Notes: generated from the sequence alone by a model not told the origin. Counted from the stretch's first letter, positions 24,801-36,410 are shown. The stretch is DNA of 60,000 bases from Cryptomeria japonica (GCF_030272615.1 NC_081406.1:239312422-239372421), one strand, 5' to 3'. Numbers and translations: made by a program.

Positions 24801-26087
24801 ACAGATACTAAAGGAGGAATATTAGATATAATATCATTGTTGAGATTTCCATTTTCTGAAGATAATAATGACTTAAAAAACCTAACTGCCTCTGAAGCAA
24901 TGTCCTCTGGCTCTGTCAATAAATTCCCATTCTGACACTGAATACAAGATATTCTATTCTTACATCTTTTGATCTTAGTTGAAGAATGAAATTTTTTTGT
25001 GTTCCTGTCACCATCTAAAAGCCATAACTCTCTAGATTTCTGTCTCCAATAGATTTCCTCTCTAGCTAACACCTCCTCAAGCTGTAATTTTAGTGACTTC
25101 AATTCATCAAAAACTTGTGGCACCATACCATGTTGAAGCACATGAGTATTAAGACACTCAATCATATCTTGAATCCTTTGTTTCTCCTCAAAAATGTTCT
25201 TAAAATGCGAGATATTCCATTCCCTAATATTCAATTTCAAATAACTTTAGCAATCTGAAACATACAGGACCCAAAACAAAAAGGAGCAGAATTCCACCAT
25301 TTCATAAGAAGAGGCAAAAAGGAAGAATCCCTAAACCACATGGGCTCAAATTTAAATGGAGACTTAAAAGAAGTCTTATCCTCAATAACTGAAAGGGAAA
25401 TTGGAAAATGATCAGAACTCGAGACTGGTAGAATAGAGGAAAAGAATTCAAAATCAGAATCAATCCAAATCTCAGATAACAAAAACTGATCTAATCTCTC
25501 AACAATCTAAGAAAAATCCCTTCTCATGTTTGTCCATGTGAAAACTCCATTATAAGACTTACAATCAAAAAGGCTCATATTAGAAATGAAATCCCCAAAG
25601 TCATCCATAATCTTTTTATTAGGGAAAACACCTCCTCTTTTCTCATCTAAATTAGTGATAGCATTAAAATCGCCCCCGAAGATAATAAAGGAACCATGTT
25701 TTAAGGGAGAAGAAATCCTCTTTAATTCACCCCATAACTTACTCTTCCCTTGAATACTTGACGGAGCATAAATGTTAAAAAGCCAAAATTTAACCTTCAA
25801 AATCTTGCTTATAAGTAAAGCCAACATCCAATTTGTAGCTGATGCCACTAACTGTACCTCAATATTATAATTATTCCAAAGCAGTGCCAAACCTCTTGAA
25901 GCACCACAAGCTGGAGAAGAAAGAAAATTCCACCTTCTCCAAGATGAAAAAACCAAATCAGCAGACTCCTTTGACAACTTTGTTTCTTGCAACATAAAAA
26001 TATCACACTTAATTAAGTCCATCTAGGACTTAATTGTCTCTTGTTAGGGACATTTAAGCCCCTAACATTCCAAGAAATAATTCTCAT
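21880..26087 (-). pseudogene. LINE ORF2: AP-endonuclease, reverse transcriptase, RNase H
   Basis: Starts at ATG 26087 with MRIISWNVRGLN, the usual endonuclease opening. Endonuclease motifs follow (MLQETK, GDFNAI, SSDHFPI). RT has PDKALGPDGFT, IALCNTLYKI, LEQGGFVPGR, ILKLDMMKAY, then LR-stop-GNPLSPFLF (Gln lost to TAG) and FADDTLLF. Next comes the zf-RVT-like region (YKLFWHSACLPKLGAFAW, CVLCNNNLESSSHLFLHC). The RNase H starts LNFDGASHGNPGPAG and continues VEFHAL, but the third acidic site reads IEGHS where EGDS is expected. Frameshifts lie near 26030, 25240, 23360 and 22610. The protein would nick target DNA and copy LINE RNA in place. Confidence 0.93.
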
Positions 26088-28345
26088 TGTCCTCGAGGGG
26101 AGGCTGAAGCTATCCTCTTCCCATTAATTGGAGAATTTTTGCTTTCCCCAAAGCAACCCTGCAAATTATGTTTCACAGCCCCTGATCTTGTCATAGGAGG
26201 ACTAGTCACAAATCTTTTACTCCTCTTTCTTTTTACACTTACTGGAGTTAGGCATGTTTTCTTAGGCCTACCAAGAGAGATCAAATGCCTCCCTTGCCCA
26301 CCAGCAGGAGAAAGGGACAAAGTCTTTTGAATTCCAGCATCAATTTCAATTTGAGTCTTAAGATTATTTGGAGGCCTACCTCTCCTAGGAGAAACCACCG
26401 ATGGTGAAAAAACCAGAGTTGTTTGGACAATTGGTAAACTCTTGCATGACTTTGGAGAAGCCAGGATAAATGGATTATCTTCAAAACCCAACTCTGTTGT
26501 AGCCAAAATTGCAAAAGGAATAGCAAATGCAAAAATTGGAAGGGTCGAGTTTATACCCCCCAAATAATTCTCAATCGAACAAACAACTCTATCAGTAATA
26601 CCCTCATCCATTTGATGTGCATGATTGTTAAAAATATCATTTACTTGCTGAACCAGATTCTCATCTGGCAAAATAACAGGGACAACCTCTAATGGATTAC
26701 TATTACCTAAGGAAGATTCATTAGCCATATTAATTTCAACATTTAGAGGGGAATTATTAGACACCAAACTCTTAATTTCCTAAACTAATGAAGCATCATT
26801 AGGAAAACCTATGGCAGGTACCTGTTTAATAGTTTCCCTATCAACCACTGCATTTTTATCTAAATTCACATTCTTTGAAGAATCGAGAACCTCCTTTTAA
26901 GTGCATGAATATAAATTGTCACCCTTACCCTTTGTGTGATTATTTGACATCTTAGGGAAATCTATCATCAATGGATGATCTACTCCATTCATCAGGGGAT
27001 TACCATCCACTATACCCCCATTATTAGAAAATGTCTTCAGTAAAGATGAAAGTGAGACCGAACCTGAAGTGTGAACATTGGGTTTCCTAGAACTATGACA
27101 TAATGAATTATTTTCAAGATTAAAGTGACTTGTTTTTACCAATTTATGCAAAGAGACATTTCCACATCCTTCAACTGAAGGTCCCGCCGACAAACTATCT
27201 TTATTAAGGGATTTAGGGAAAGAGCCAACAACCTGCTGGTTTTTCTTAAAATCCATAAGTAACGGAGGATCCAAAAGTAAAGGACACTTAAGAAGCTCCG
27301 TATCTAATTTCTCAATTGACTGGTGCCAAATACCATCATGAGACTTGATATTACAAGTACAGGGGCAAACATTGTTAGGGTTAATAAGAACACAAATTTT
27401 TACCAGAACCTCCCCATCCACAAAGTGCATTTTAGATGTTAAAAATGTTCCAATAGTATTTCCAATTTTCTCAAGAACATCTAGATCCATAAATTCAAAA
27501 GAAATTTTAGGTAAACCAAACCAGAAAGGAATAAGTTTCGAACTAGACCAAGAAGGAACAAAAAAAGGTTTCCAAGCCGCAATTGAAATTAAATGTTTTC
27601 CAAACCAATGATGCAAAGTTCTTAATACCTCATCTCTGAAAGAAGGAGAACTAAAGACAATAATAAAAGCATTCGCAAACAATAATTGAAAATAATGCAT
27701 ATCCCCCCATCTTTTCTACAATTTATGATAAAGCTTTAACAAACTAATTTGATCACCCCAAATTTCCCTAGAAATAGCATTCGTATGCAAACAATTCGCT
27801 TTCTTATCGACATAGGAACCCAAAAGATCAATACAAGGGATAGGAGCCCAAACCTGTGATGAAGAAACCCCTAGCAGAATAGGATCAGAAGGTATCTTAC
27901 TTAGCTTTTCCAAACTAGCTTCCTTGAGGTTCACATTTACCTTATTTCCCACCTGCTGTGAAGAAACAAAAACCCTACCCGCAGTCTCCTTATTTGACAA
28001 GCCAACAACCCTAGCAAAAGTTCACTGATTGCCCAGATCCAAAGACCATTTTATTAAAAAGCCTTTGAATTGCTTCTCAGAATTCCCTTGATTTGCACCA
28101 TTATTAAAATGCCCTTGAGTGAATCTCCTTCCATTGTTATTCTTCCTCCATGCCACACTTCGTCTGTTCCCAAAGAAGCCTTGAAAGTATTTTGAAGCTG
28201 ACCGAAAAACCTTGTTATTTCCGCTCTGGTTTACCTGTATTGCCATGTCCTTCCATCTATCGTTCGTGTAGACCCACTGTGGAGCATGAAGCAGTTCTTC
28301 CCAGCCCACATCCGCCCATGAACCCAAATATCCTCTATCAACCAT
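26084..28345 (-). pseudogene. LINE ORF1 (DUF4283-like nucleic-acid-binding protein)
   Basis: A single frame of 754 codons runs from ATG 28345 (MVDRGYLGSW) to the TGA at 26084-26086, with four in-frame stops (near 28020, 27714, 26896 and 26780). The middle part has the DUF4283 pattern common in plant LINE ORF1 (WFGKHLISIAAWKPFF, IPFWFGLPKISFEFMDLDVL, IGNTIGTFL, DGEVLVKICVLIN). The C-terminus is basic (RGRPPNNLK, GRPKKTCLTPVSVKRKRSK). I see no clear zinc knuckle. The stop overlaps the ORF2 start as ATGA. The assignment as ORF1 rests on position and the DUF4283 pattern. Confidence 0.85.
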
Positions 28346-30880
28346 ATCTGATTACTGTATTAACAACAATAAACTCTTGATCTTATAGACTGTGACCTCT
28401 ATTTTCAATGACTGAAACTGTGGTCTTCAAACCCTCTGGACTGCTATGAACAAATAGTGAACTACGATCCTCCTGATGCCATTAAACATAATCTGTACCC
28501 TCAATACTTTGCTTTCATATTGCAGACCTTTAGGTGGTGTTGACTACCTCCAGGTTGGGGCGGGTTCCAGGTGTCTAGATTCGGATCTACACTCAGAATA
28601 AGATTGCAACTCAGATCTACAATGGATGGAGTATTTGTTGTCCTAATCTGTTTCTTCATAGTGTCAAGATGACTGTATCTCCTAAAGATGGTGCTAGACT
28701 GTTGGGATCTACTGACTCAGCTAGATTCGCATAATCGATCTGAACGCCAAGATTGCCCTTCTGATTCCCACACTTTGTTTATGCAAAAAATTAACTCAGA
28801 TCCGTGGAAACAATCTATTGCTATTCATTGTGATTTCTTTAATAGAGCTGAGGGAATTGAGATGCAGATTTAACTATTTTTAGCTGGTTACTTTTCTCCT
28901 TTTCTCATCTGATTTTGCAGCGCAACAAACTTTCATCCATCCCAAATTTCCCTAGATTGATGGAATGCACAGATCGGATCGCAATGGTTCACTTTAAGCC
29001 ACAAACTACTGCTTACGACACTGTTCAATTAGAAACCCTCTTTCAATTCAAAACACAAAATTGCTGCTTTAATCACCGTTCAATCCATGGTTTTTAGAAT
29101 AGAAATTTACCGCCAATCCTTTGTACACTCTTTGTCATTTGGGAAGCCACTGCGCTACATCTTTTGAGCGTTATGCATGTTTTTGCTTGCTCCTTGTGAT
29201 GAAATCTACATGGGTCAAGTGAATTGTTACATTCCTTTGGCGTCTTTAAAATTTGCTGACCTTGCTCTTATTTGTCTAATTACATCCTTGTATGAATGTA
29301 ATCATGGCTTTATATTAACCAATGATCAATTGTTATTAGAGTCACTGTGATTAAATTAGTCATTCATTTGACTAACTAACCAATAAAATAGTTAGTAGCT
29401 GTTCAACTGGATGATTAATTGGTCAATAGACTAGTTGGTGTGTTTTGGACTTGTTAATGTTAACCGGTTAATCCTTCCTTCATATCAATTACCGATATAG
29501 AATAGGTTATTTCCTTTGATTGTTTGATCATTGTTGTCTTTTTCAATGCTTGCTATCAACTGAAATCTCAAATTAGTATATCACACTTTACACCATGGTT
29601 ATTAGTTCCTTCTATTTGTGATTCATTTGTCTTCAATCCTCAACATCTCTTCTATCTTTAATTCTTATTGGATCCCCTATAGGGATAATTACAGTGCTCC
29701 ATATGGAGATACTTAGTGTTGGAATGGTAGAAAGAGAGAGTCCCACATTAATAAATATTTATCAGAAGTGTTCATATCATACTATAATTGATAGTTTGAC
29801 TAATTGTTGTTGAATCGTCAGTTGTCCTAGGACACAAATTCTTTTTGCTGAAATCGTTGCTCTTATATATCGGTATAATACTATCATTGTTTATCTTCAT
29901 TAGGAGAGTTGGTTTATCTATATATATATCCTCATTCATAAATATAATACAAGGAGCTTCTTAATACTTGACAGAGTCTTATTTGGGGACATCACAGTCT
30001 TAATGCTACATATCAACATGATATTGTCAACCTTGTCTATATATTGAAACCTTTTCACTATATTTGTTTCTTCACTATTTTACAAGCCCTTTTACTTTGA
30101 AATCTTGAATGCTGCAAATATTATCTTGAAGCTTTATGACTGTAAACGGTCTTTGTAGTCACTCTTTTCTCTGTCACAAGCCTATGATTTGCAATGTGAC
30201 TGCATTTTGAAGCTTTGTTCACTATGAAGTTGGACTGAAACTTTCCTCTAAATGAGTATCACTATTCTTTTAGCTTGTAGACTTGATGGGACTATCATTC
30301 ACTCACCATATGTATTGTCAATAGTCTTCCTCTTGTCTCTAGGCTATCCTCTATTGTTTGTCTCTAATGGGTATTTGAGGACTGCCATTTATTCATTGTT
30401 CACTGCTGTCTAATGACTGTCCTAGACAGTATTATGCCTCTTGTACAATTATATGCCACTAATGGTTTTTTCAATACAACTAGGAATCTTAAGATATAGA
30501 ATTTTTCCATTCAATGATTGGGCTTCTTCATGAATCTACCTATGTTTTCTATCTAAGGCTACATATAAATTGTTCAAGCCTCTAATGTTTCACTACTAGG
30601 GATCTTCATCTATCATGAAGGCTTACATATGTTGAACTTTTGAGTTGCAATGCTCTTCTTTCTCTGTGCATTTTCTTATTCATTGAATGTCATTGATGTT
30701 TTATTGTTCATTGTGTTCATCATTGGCTTAACTAGTTTGGATATTTTTTCTAAACACATCATTGTTTTCACTTCAAATATCATTTGTTAATGATAGTGAA
30801 ATGACCAAACTCCTCACAAGATATATAGTTTAAAAGTGAAAGGCTCCTATCTAATGACTTGAACATTCAATGCCTTTTAT
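28346..30880. other. LINE 5' flank and CACTA-1 interior, no gene recognised
   Basis: May include the LINE 5' UTR. A TTTTGCAG acceptor-like site at about 28912-28919 precedes a short open stretch, not identifiable. A roughly 45-base phrase (GATATTGTCAACCTTGTCTA...) at about 30018-30062 recurs at about 20836-20880, on the other side of the LINE. No RNA gene is seen. Confidence 0.4.
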
Positions 30881-30889
30881 GGAACTATG

Positions 30890-31125
30890 AATGGTAAAAG
30901 AAAAAGGTCACAAATTAGTGAAAAGATCTCATCATGAACTTTCATGGAATGCCATGATTGCTGGATATACAAAAAATAGATTTGTTGAAAAGGTTTTAGA
31001 AACTTTCAAGCAAATAGAATTGGCAAGTGTAAGACCAAATTCCAAATCATTTTCTAGCATCCTCACTACCTATGCCAAAATGGGAGCATTGGAACAAGGT
31101 ATGGTCATCTATCAAAGAATTAATG
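30890..31125 (+). pseudogene. PPR protein pseudogene, part 1 (before LTR insertion)
   Basis: The open stretch contains typical plant pentatricopeptide repeats: ELSWNAMIAGYTKNRFVEK, then ETFKQIELASVRPNS and SFSSILTTYAKMGALEQG. PPR proteins of this P/L/S type are organellar RNA-binding factors in RNA editing. The 5' part is missing; upstream sequence is not PPR. The frame runs straight into the LTR element at 31126 and is picked up in the same frame at 34269 once the element and one TAATG copy are removed. Confidence 0.88.
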
Positions 31126-31299
31126 TGTAGGAAAATGCACACTCCAATGAGACATTGTAGGTGATTTAAGGTTTTGTCATTGATGACAACCTTACTATCA
31201 TATGACACCGACAAGGCAATCCACCAACACTAGCAAAGTCAGACTTTACACCAACCAGAAACTCACCTTTCACCGGTAGCAACTTCTTCGGAAAGTGAT

Positions 31300-33267
31300 A
31301 TGCCAACTGCATTTAAAAGAGTTGTGAGGAAAAGAGAACCTTCATCAGTATCTACACCTTCGCCTAGAAGAACTAGACAAAAACAACAGGCAATAAGGCC
31401 CCTAGCTAAGAAGATAACTCCTAAAAGGAAAAAGTTAACACCAAAGAAAAGGACTCAATAAAATATTGCTCCAATTGATAGACTTTTAGATGAAATAACA
31501 GAGGAAGGAAAGCTAAAGAACATCAACAAATTATATGATTCACGATCAGTTGATGACAAAGAAAAAGTTGAAAACAGTGTAATTCTACACTTGGATATCT
31601 ACAAGAAATTCTTGATGCAAGTTGTGGATGAATTACCGGATGAACTATTTAAAAGACTTGAAGCAAGAAGGCAAGCTGTTGTAGAGCTTGACAAGAAAAT
31701 AAAAGTGGAAAAACTACTTGCTGTTTATCCAGTTAACTCACCAAAGGAGATAGATGATCTGATTGCAGAGGCTAACCGGTCAGTATTCTCCACTACACAC
31801 TGACATATAGAACTTATGGTTGGTAGAGTAAATGAGGTTGCAGAGGAAACTGCAAATGCATGGGACATATTCCTTGTTGAGAAGGAAAAACAGGAAGAAT
31901 ATAGAAACCCCAAACCTATCAAAGTATATCAGAAAGATAAGGACAAGGTAAAAGGCAAGGTTGGTGGACCTCCGAGCATTAAAATAACAAATAATCTTCC
32001 CCCACCATCTTTGGATACTCCACCAGTAGCAACTACTAAAGATCAACCAGCCAATGAGAGTATGGATATACCACAAGAGGACACAAATCCAAATTCTGAG
32101 GTACTATACACAGTTGACATTGATACTCAGAAAGTTAATATTGTGGTAGATAAGGACACGACTGGTAAGACAGATATGGCTAGTGAGCCACCGGTAACAG
32201 ATAACACAGAAGGTAAACCGGTAGATGGTAACACTGAGCATCAAGAAGAGAAACAGGCTGATCAACAAACAAAACAACAAGAAGAGCAACAAGCTCCATC
32301 ACAACAACAAGTTAATACAGAGTCAATGCCACCGGAAACAACTGAGCAAGATAAACCTTTGCTTAAAGAAATGGAAACACGGATTGACCTACCAGAGGTC
32401 ACCATAAGCAAGGATACTGCTCCCACCAGCAGAATTCAGAATGTTGGCTCTTCAACTCCAAGATTCAAATCAACTAATGTAACAGAAGTTCTTTTGGATT
32501 CCATAAAGGAAATAATAGATTGTAGCTCACAAGCATACAAGGCTATAGATGACACAATTCCTATTTTGAAAATGATAGCTTTGAAATGTAATGTAGATAA
32601 TAAGGACTCTTTGAGTAAACTTGACACTTTGTCTAAGTATATTACTGACAACATTGTGACAGTTGAACACATAAAAGAGGATGCATTCAAGGAGAGGTTA
32701 GAAAAAGAAAAACACAAATTCTTTAAGGAAGAAATAAAGAAGTGTACAAGGCAGTTTGACACACTTCTATTTGAACTGTGTAGTACATTGAAGGAATTCA
32801 AAACTTTGTACATAGACACTTGTAAAACTAACTTTTTGACAGTTGATATAGACAAAAAGATCAACAAGATACAGGAGGAAATAAATCAACTAGCTGACAA
32901 TTTCATTAATTCATCTGATTCATTATCAATTTTTGAGTAGAAGATAACAGGTTTTGAGGAAGAACTATTAAAGCTGGAAAGAGAAAAGGAAAGAATAAAA
33001 AGTAAGGCTAAGGATCTTAAATGGAGACTAAGTCCAAAACTGGACTACCTCACATCTTTAAGGAAAGAGATATCTGATGCTTTGGTTCAAGGACAGAAAA
33101 CACCGACAGAGCAAATGCAACACCTCACCGATACAATTTAGAGGACAAAGGCAACAATAAAAGATAGCAAAAAGTTTCTTGAAAGCCTGAATTTAGTTTT
33201 GGCGGATCTTTTTTAGATTGTAACCAATCGGTTACAGTGGGTGAAGCAGGAAACCACACTCTATTGA
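31300..33267 (+). pseudogene. Large coiled-coil-type ORF between lost pol and 3' LTR
   Basis: One frame from ATG 31300 (MPTAFKRVVRKREPS) to 33267, 656 codons with stops at 31459, 31801, 32938, 33139 and 33214. The N-terminus is strongly basic (PLAKKITPKRKKLTPKKR). The middle is acidic and rich in Thr, Pro and Gln (EEKQADQQTKQQEEQQA). The last third is helical and Lys/Glu-rich (FKERLEKEKHKFFKEEIK, IDKKINKIQEEINQLADN, LLKLEREKERIKSKAK). No transmembrane segment or signal is seen, so I do not call it env. Its place downstream of where pol should be matches the accessory ORF of some plant copia lineages. Function unknown. Confidence 0.7.
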
Positions 33268-33451
33268 CACTTTGGCAACCTTTATCATTGATTCCAAAGG
33301 GGGAGTAGTGGTATGAGAAAACTCCAATAACATTAGGGATCATCTGCTCAGGGGGAGCACACAGTTTTTGGTAACATTTTTGGACTTCAATTTTTGGATA
33401 CACTTTTGAATTTTTCTCATGAGTGTTGCCATCAATGCCAAAGGGGGAGAT

Positions 33452-34263
33452 TGTTGGCAAATGTACACTCCAATGAGACATTGTAGGTGATTGAAGGTTT
33501 TGTCATTGATGGCAACCTTACAATCCTATGACACCAGCAAGGTGATCCACTGGCACTAGCAAATTCAGACTTTACACTGACACACAGACCACCGGCACTG
33601 GCAGTGAAAGGAAGCATACCGACACAGAAGCCGACAGGAATTTTGTTGATAATATATTTTGTTTATTATTGTAAAATCATTGTAAGCCGACTTGGCAAGT
33701 TGTAAAATGACTCTTATATAAGAGAGTTCATTGTAGAACATGGAAACTTTTATGTAAGCATAGAGGAATGTAATTAGGCGAAATAAGGCAGACCTATTAT
33801 GCGAATTATAGGTTAAGGGTTTATGTATGAAGCAGAGCTATAAACCGGTACTAGATCTGGCATAGTAGATGCTATTTTGAAGTAGTACATCACATTGGAT
33901 TTATATAAACTATTTTGTAAGTCAGTGAGACTTCCCATTTTGTAATTGAGCAGTGAGCTCTAGGCACTTGGCCTTCCTACATGTGCAGGCCCCTCTTGTA
34001 GCAGTAATATTCTCTTATTGGCCAGTAAGTGAATATTGTGGGTCACAAATCCCACCGAGGTTTTTCCCACACCGGGTTTTCTCGTTAAACTCCTATGTTA
34101 TGGTGTTTTTTTCATGTGGTTGCTTTTATCTCTGTTTATTGCATTACTTTCTATTTACTGGTATACAATATTAATATGCTCTACATGTTTTAAGTTAAGA
34201 AAATCTATTAACCGGTTAGATACTTATTCACCCCCCCTCTTAGTATCTGTGGGAATCCTAACA
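33452..34263 (+). repeat. 3' LTR of the 31126-34263 element
   Basis: 812 bp, TGTTGGCAAATG...ATCCTAACA. The polypurine tract is at about 33436-33450. A TATA box inside the palindrome CTCTTATATAAGAG (33711-33724) is the likely promoter. A C-run (34231-34237) followed by TCTTAG lies near the 3' end. Confidence 0.88.
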
Positions 34264-34268
34264 TAATG

Positions 34269-34735
34269 AAGGGGGATTTTTGTCAGATAGAGTTGTGACT
34301 GCACTCATAGACATGTATGCAAAATGTTGATGCATTGACAAGGCATGTAAATTGTTTGACAGAATGTCTCAACGAAATGTGGTCTCATGGAATGCAATGA
34401 TTTGCAAGATATGCAGAAAATGAATGTGTTGAAAAGGTTTTAGAAACTTTCAAACAAATTCAATTTGCAGGTGTAAAGCCAATTTCCTCAACCTTTGCTA
34501 GCATACTCCCTATTTGTGCCAAAATGGGAGCTTCGGAACAGGGTATGGACATTCATTAAAGCATAATGGAAGAGGGATTTTTATCAAATACTATTGTTGG
34601 AAATTCTCTAGTAGACATGTATGCACCATGTGGAAGCATAATAAGGTATAATTTGGATCCAAAAAATGTTGTGGCTTATGTTATTCTCTCAAACATCTAT
34701 GCAAAGGTGAATACAGATGGTGTGAGGTTTAAATG
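34269..34735 (+). pseudogene. PPR protein pseudogene, part 2 (after LTR insertion)
   Basis: Continues the same frame: GGFLSDRVVTALIDMYAKC, a TGA where Gly is expected, then CIDKACKLFDRMSQRNVVSW. After a frameshift further PPR phrases follow in another frame (TFASILPICAKMGASEQG-like reading around 34484-34540). It then jumps to LDPKNVVAYVILSNIYAK (34648-34701), which resembles the E motif that follows the last repeat in editing-type PPR proteins, implying an internal deletion. Stops and shifts make it a pseudogene independent of the LTR insertion. Confidence 0.85.
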
Positions 34736-35322
34736 GTAAGGAAATTATTTGGATATTATTTTCTTCATATTACCCCCTGAATCTGATTCAATCAATATAT
34801 ATTTTTGTATTAGAATACTTTCTCTACTCACTAATTCTTCATAATATAGTAGTGTTGTATGGATTTGGGTCATAGTTTTCCTACTATATATACAAATTCA
34901 ATATAAAGATGTTTGAAAGCACAAACAACGCTCATATTCATAATTCATAGTAGCCACACCCTTTATAGAGACTAATATGATTAACAATCACCATTACTAA
35001 CACACTTCCAAATTGTTAACTAATACAAAAATAGTACAAAAGAAAAGAGGGGTTTTTTCTATTATGTGCAATCTCAGAAACAAAATATAGAAATGAAAAC
35101 TGGTTAGAAAACACAATATTCCATGATAAGAAAGAAATAAGGAATGTTATATTAACCTTCTTTTAAAATGTAGTGAAGGGATTTATGTCATCTTCGTATA
35201 TCTTCTCCACTCTCTATGTCGTCAGCATGCTTCATTTGGGAGATGGGTTAAATTTTGATGTAAGAAAATAATAAGAATCAAAATTTGGAAATAAAATTTG
35301 CAGTAATGCATTCCAAGGATAC
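34736..35322. other. CACTA-1 interior, no feature
   Basis: AT-rich non-coding sequence between the PPR pseudogene and the CASP-like exon; nothing recognised. Confidence 0.4.
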
Positions 35323-35462
35323 CCTTTTGCTCGAGAAACAGGCCGTTCTTTTGTATAATCTTGCATGTAACAAATTTTCTCATATAGCTTGACATTATCT
35401 GCTTTACTCTTTTCCAATTATGCTTCAAGGACCTCGATATTTTCTTGGGCTTGTCTCAGATC
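35323..35462 (-). pseudogene. CASP-like (CUX1-related Golgi coiled-coil protein) exon fragment
   Basis: On the minus strand TTTGTAG (acceptor) leads into DLRQAQENIEVLEA, a TAA, then LEKSKADNVKLYEKICYMQD and YTKERPVSRAK, ending at a GG|GTATCC donor-like site. Plant CASP, a Golgi golgin with a C-terminal membrane anchor, has a very similar DNVKLYEKIRYVQDY...VVSRG segment near its C-terminus (from memory of the family). The exon is 140 nt with splice-like borders, so the piece was taken as genomic DNA. The in-frame TAA makes it non-functional. It is a lone exon; neighbouring CASP exons are not seen. Confidence 0.6.
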
Positions 35463-35583
35463 CTACAAATTTTTAATAAAATCATTCCGCTATGTAGATT
35501 TGAAAAAGAATGGCTGAAGTTGATCACAAAATAATGTCAATCCAAAACTACTGAATGCACCAACAATATTAATGAATCTTGAT

Positions 35584-35816
35584 TTAGAGAGAGACCCCAG
35601 TGTTGTCAAAAATGTTGCAGCCAAGCAACCAAACAAAGATGATGCGATCAATAGGAAAACCGATACCAGTACAAGGTTCTAAAAATGATTTGAAGTGTCG
35701 AGGATCATACAATTTCTTAAACCACCATGCAAGGCCTACCAACAAATAAATACAGATGTCCAATATGAATCTGGTAAAATAATACAAGGTCTTTTTTGAT
35801 ACAGTTACTGGCAAAT
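35584..35816 (-). pseudogene. Unidentified hydrophobic coding fragment, split by the gypsy element
   Basis: The minus-strand open stretch has membrane-like segments (FTRFILDICIYLLVGLAWWF and RIIFVWLLGC). When the gypsy element and one CAAAT are removed, the same frame continues upstream into the right flank (reading ...IVGYL before PVTVSKK), so the insertion cut an older open region. Further upstream, around 41345-41410 (minus), another frame is also very hydrophobic (FFFAIVFAFGLVFLLVIIVG), suggesting a frameshifted membrane protein. I do not recognise the family, and it could be intronic chance sequence. Confidence 0.3.
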
Positions 35817-36290
35817 TGATGAGAAGAAAATTTGAATTATATATATTTTAGTTTGTCTATATGTTAGCAATTTGCATTTTTGAAGGTCTTAAGGGCATTT
35901 TTAGCCCCTGAACATGGCTAGGCATTCCCTTTCAAAACCTCTTCTACAAATCTTGGAGACCTTCAAATGATGTAAATGGCTCGTCATTTCGAGTCCCGAG
36001 CAGAAAGTTATGCCTAGTTGAAGTTAGGATAAAATTTCATTTAGTTTTTTTGAAAAATCGTAGTTTTTAGATTTTATTATGTAATGAACAAATGCAACTG
36101 TTGGACTTTGATTCTCAAGAGGTTTTTGTGACCCTTGGAATCTCAGGAACTTCTATATGTTGGATTTTCAAATGGAATAGATTACTTTTTGGCTTGCTTC
36201 AATTCTTTGTTTTCTGGTTCTTGTAAACAAAATTTACAATACCACAGGTTCTCACTTAGGTATTGTCATCCAAATCCATAATTCAGATCA
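35817..36290 (+). repeat. Gypsy element 5' LTR
   Basis: 474 bp, TGATGAGAAGAAAATTTG...CATAATTCAGATCA. Compared with the 3' LTR it lacks about ten bases in the AACTAGCGAAGAG stretch (40941-40953). Confidence 0.92.
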
Positions 36291-36291
36291 G

Positions 36292-36303
36292 TGGTATTAG
36301 AGC
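36292..36303 (+). other. Gypsy element primer-binding site (iMet type)
   Basis: TGGTATTAGAGC, one base after the LTR; same single-base variant of the plant initiator-Met site as in copia B. Confidence 0.85.
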
Positions 36304-36410
36304 AAGTTCGCTCCTGTATGTCATATCACATGCGATCAACATATCAAAGATTGGGGTTGGAAACAAGGAATCCTTTAGACTACCTTCCTTTGAGATGCAC
36401 ACGATCGCAG

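Larger units (their letters stand above)
21323..28345 (-). mobile_element. Plant L1-type LINE, decayed
   Basis: A non-LTR retrotransposon on the minus strand: ORF1 (28345-26084), ORF2 with endonuclease, RT, zinc region and RNase H (26087 to about 21880), then a 3' UTR ending in an 11-A tail (T-run 21323-21333 on the plus strand). The 5' edge is uncertain and may lie some hundreds of bases beyond 28345. I could not find a convincing target-site duplication. At least five stops and four frameshifts show it is dead. Confidence 0.92.
31126..34263 (+). mobile_element. Deleted copia-type LTR element, TSD TAATG, splitting a PPR pseudogene
   Basis: The left LTR remnant begins TGTAGGAAAATGCACACTCC and matches the start of the right LTR (33452, TGTTGGCAAATGTACACTCC) for about 165 bp. 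It then jumps into an internal ORF. The 3' LTR ends GGGAATCCTAACA. TAATG is repeated at 31121-31125 and 34264-34268. The rest of the 5' LTR, the primer-binding site, gag and pol are all missing, so it could only have moved, if ever in this form, with proteins from a relative. The polypurine tract has the same GCCAAAGGGGGAGAT as copia A, hence a copia relative. Confidence 0.85.

Noticed and set aside
29700-30010. Solo LTR beginning TGTTGGAATGG and ending near GGGACATCACA
   Set aside because: No matching 5-bp duplication could be found at the candidate borders, so the boundaries are not supported.
19350-30500. Weak inverted similarity between about 19990-20030 and 30410-30460 (GACTGTCCT...GCCTCTTG)
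   Set aside because: Short and interrupted; could be chance in sequence of similar composition. A dotplot would decide.
31300-33267. Envelope gene of an endogenous retrovirus-like element
   Set aside because: No signal peptide, transmembrane segment or furin-like site; only helical and low-complexity sequence, so env is not supported.
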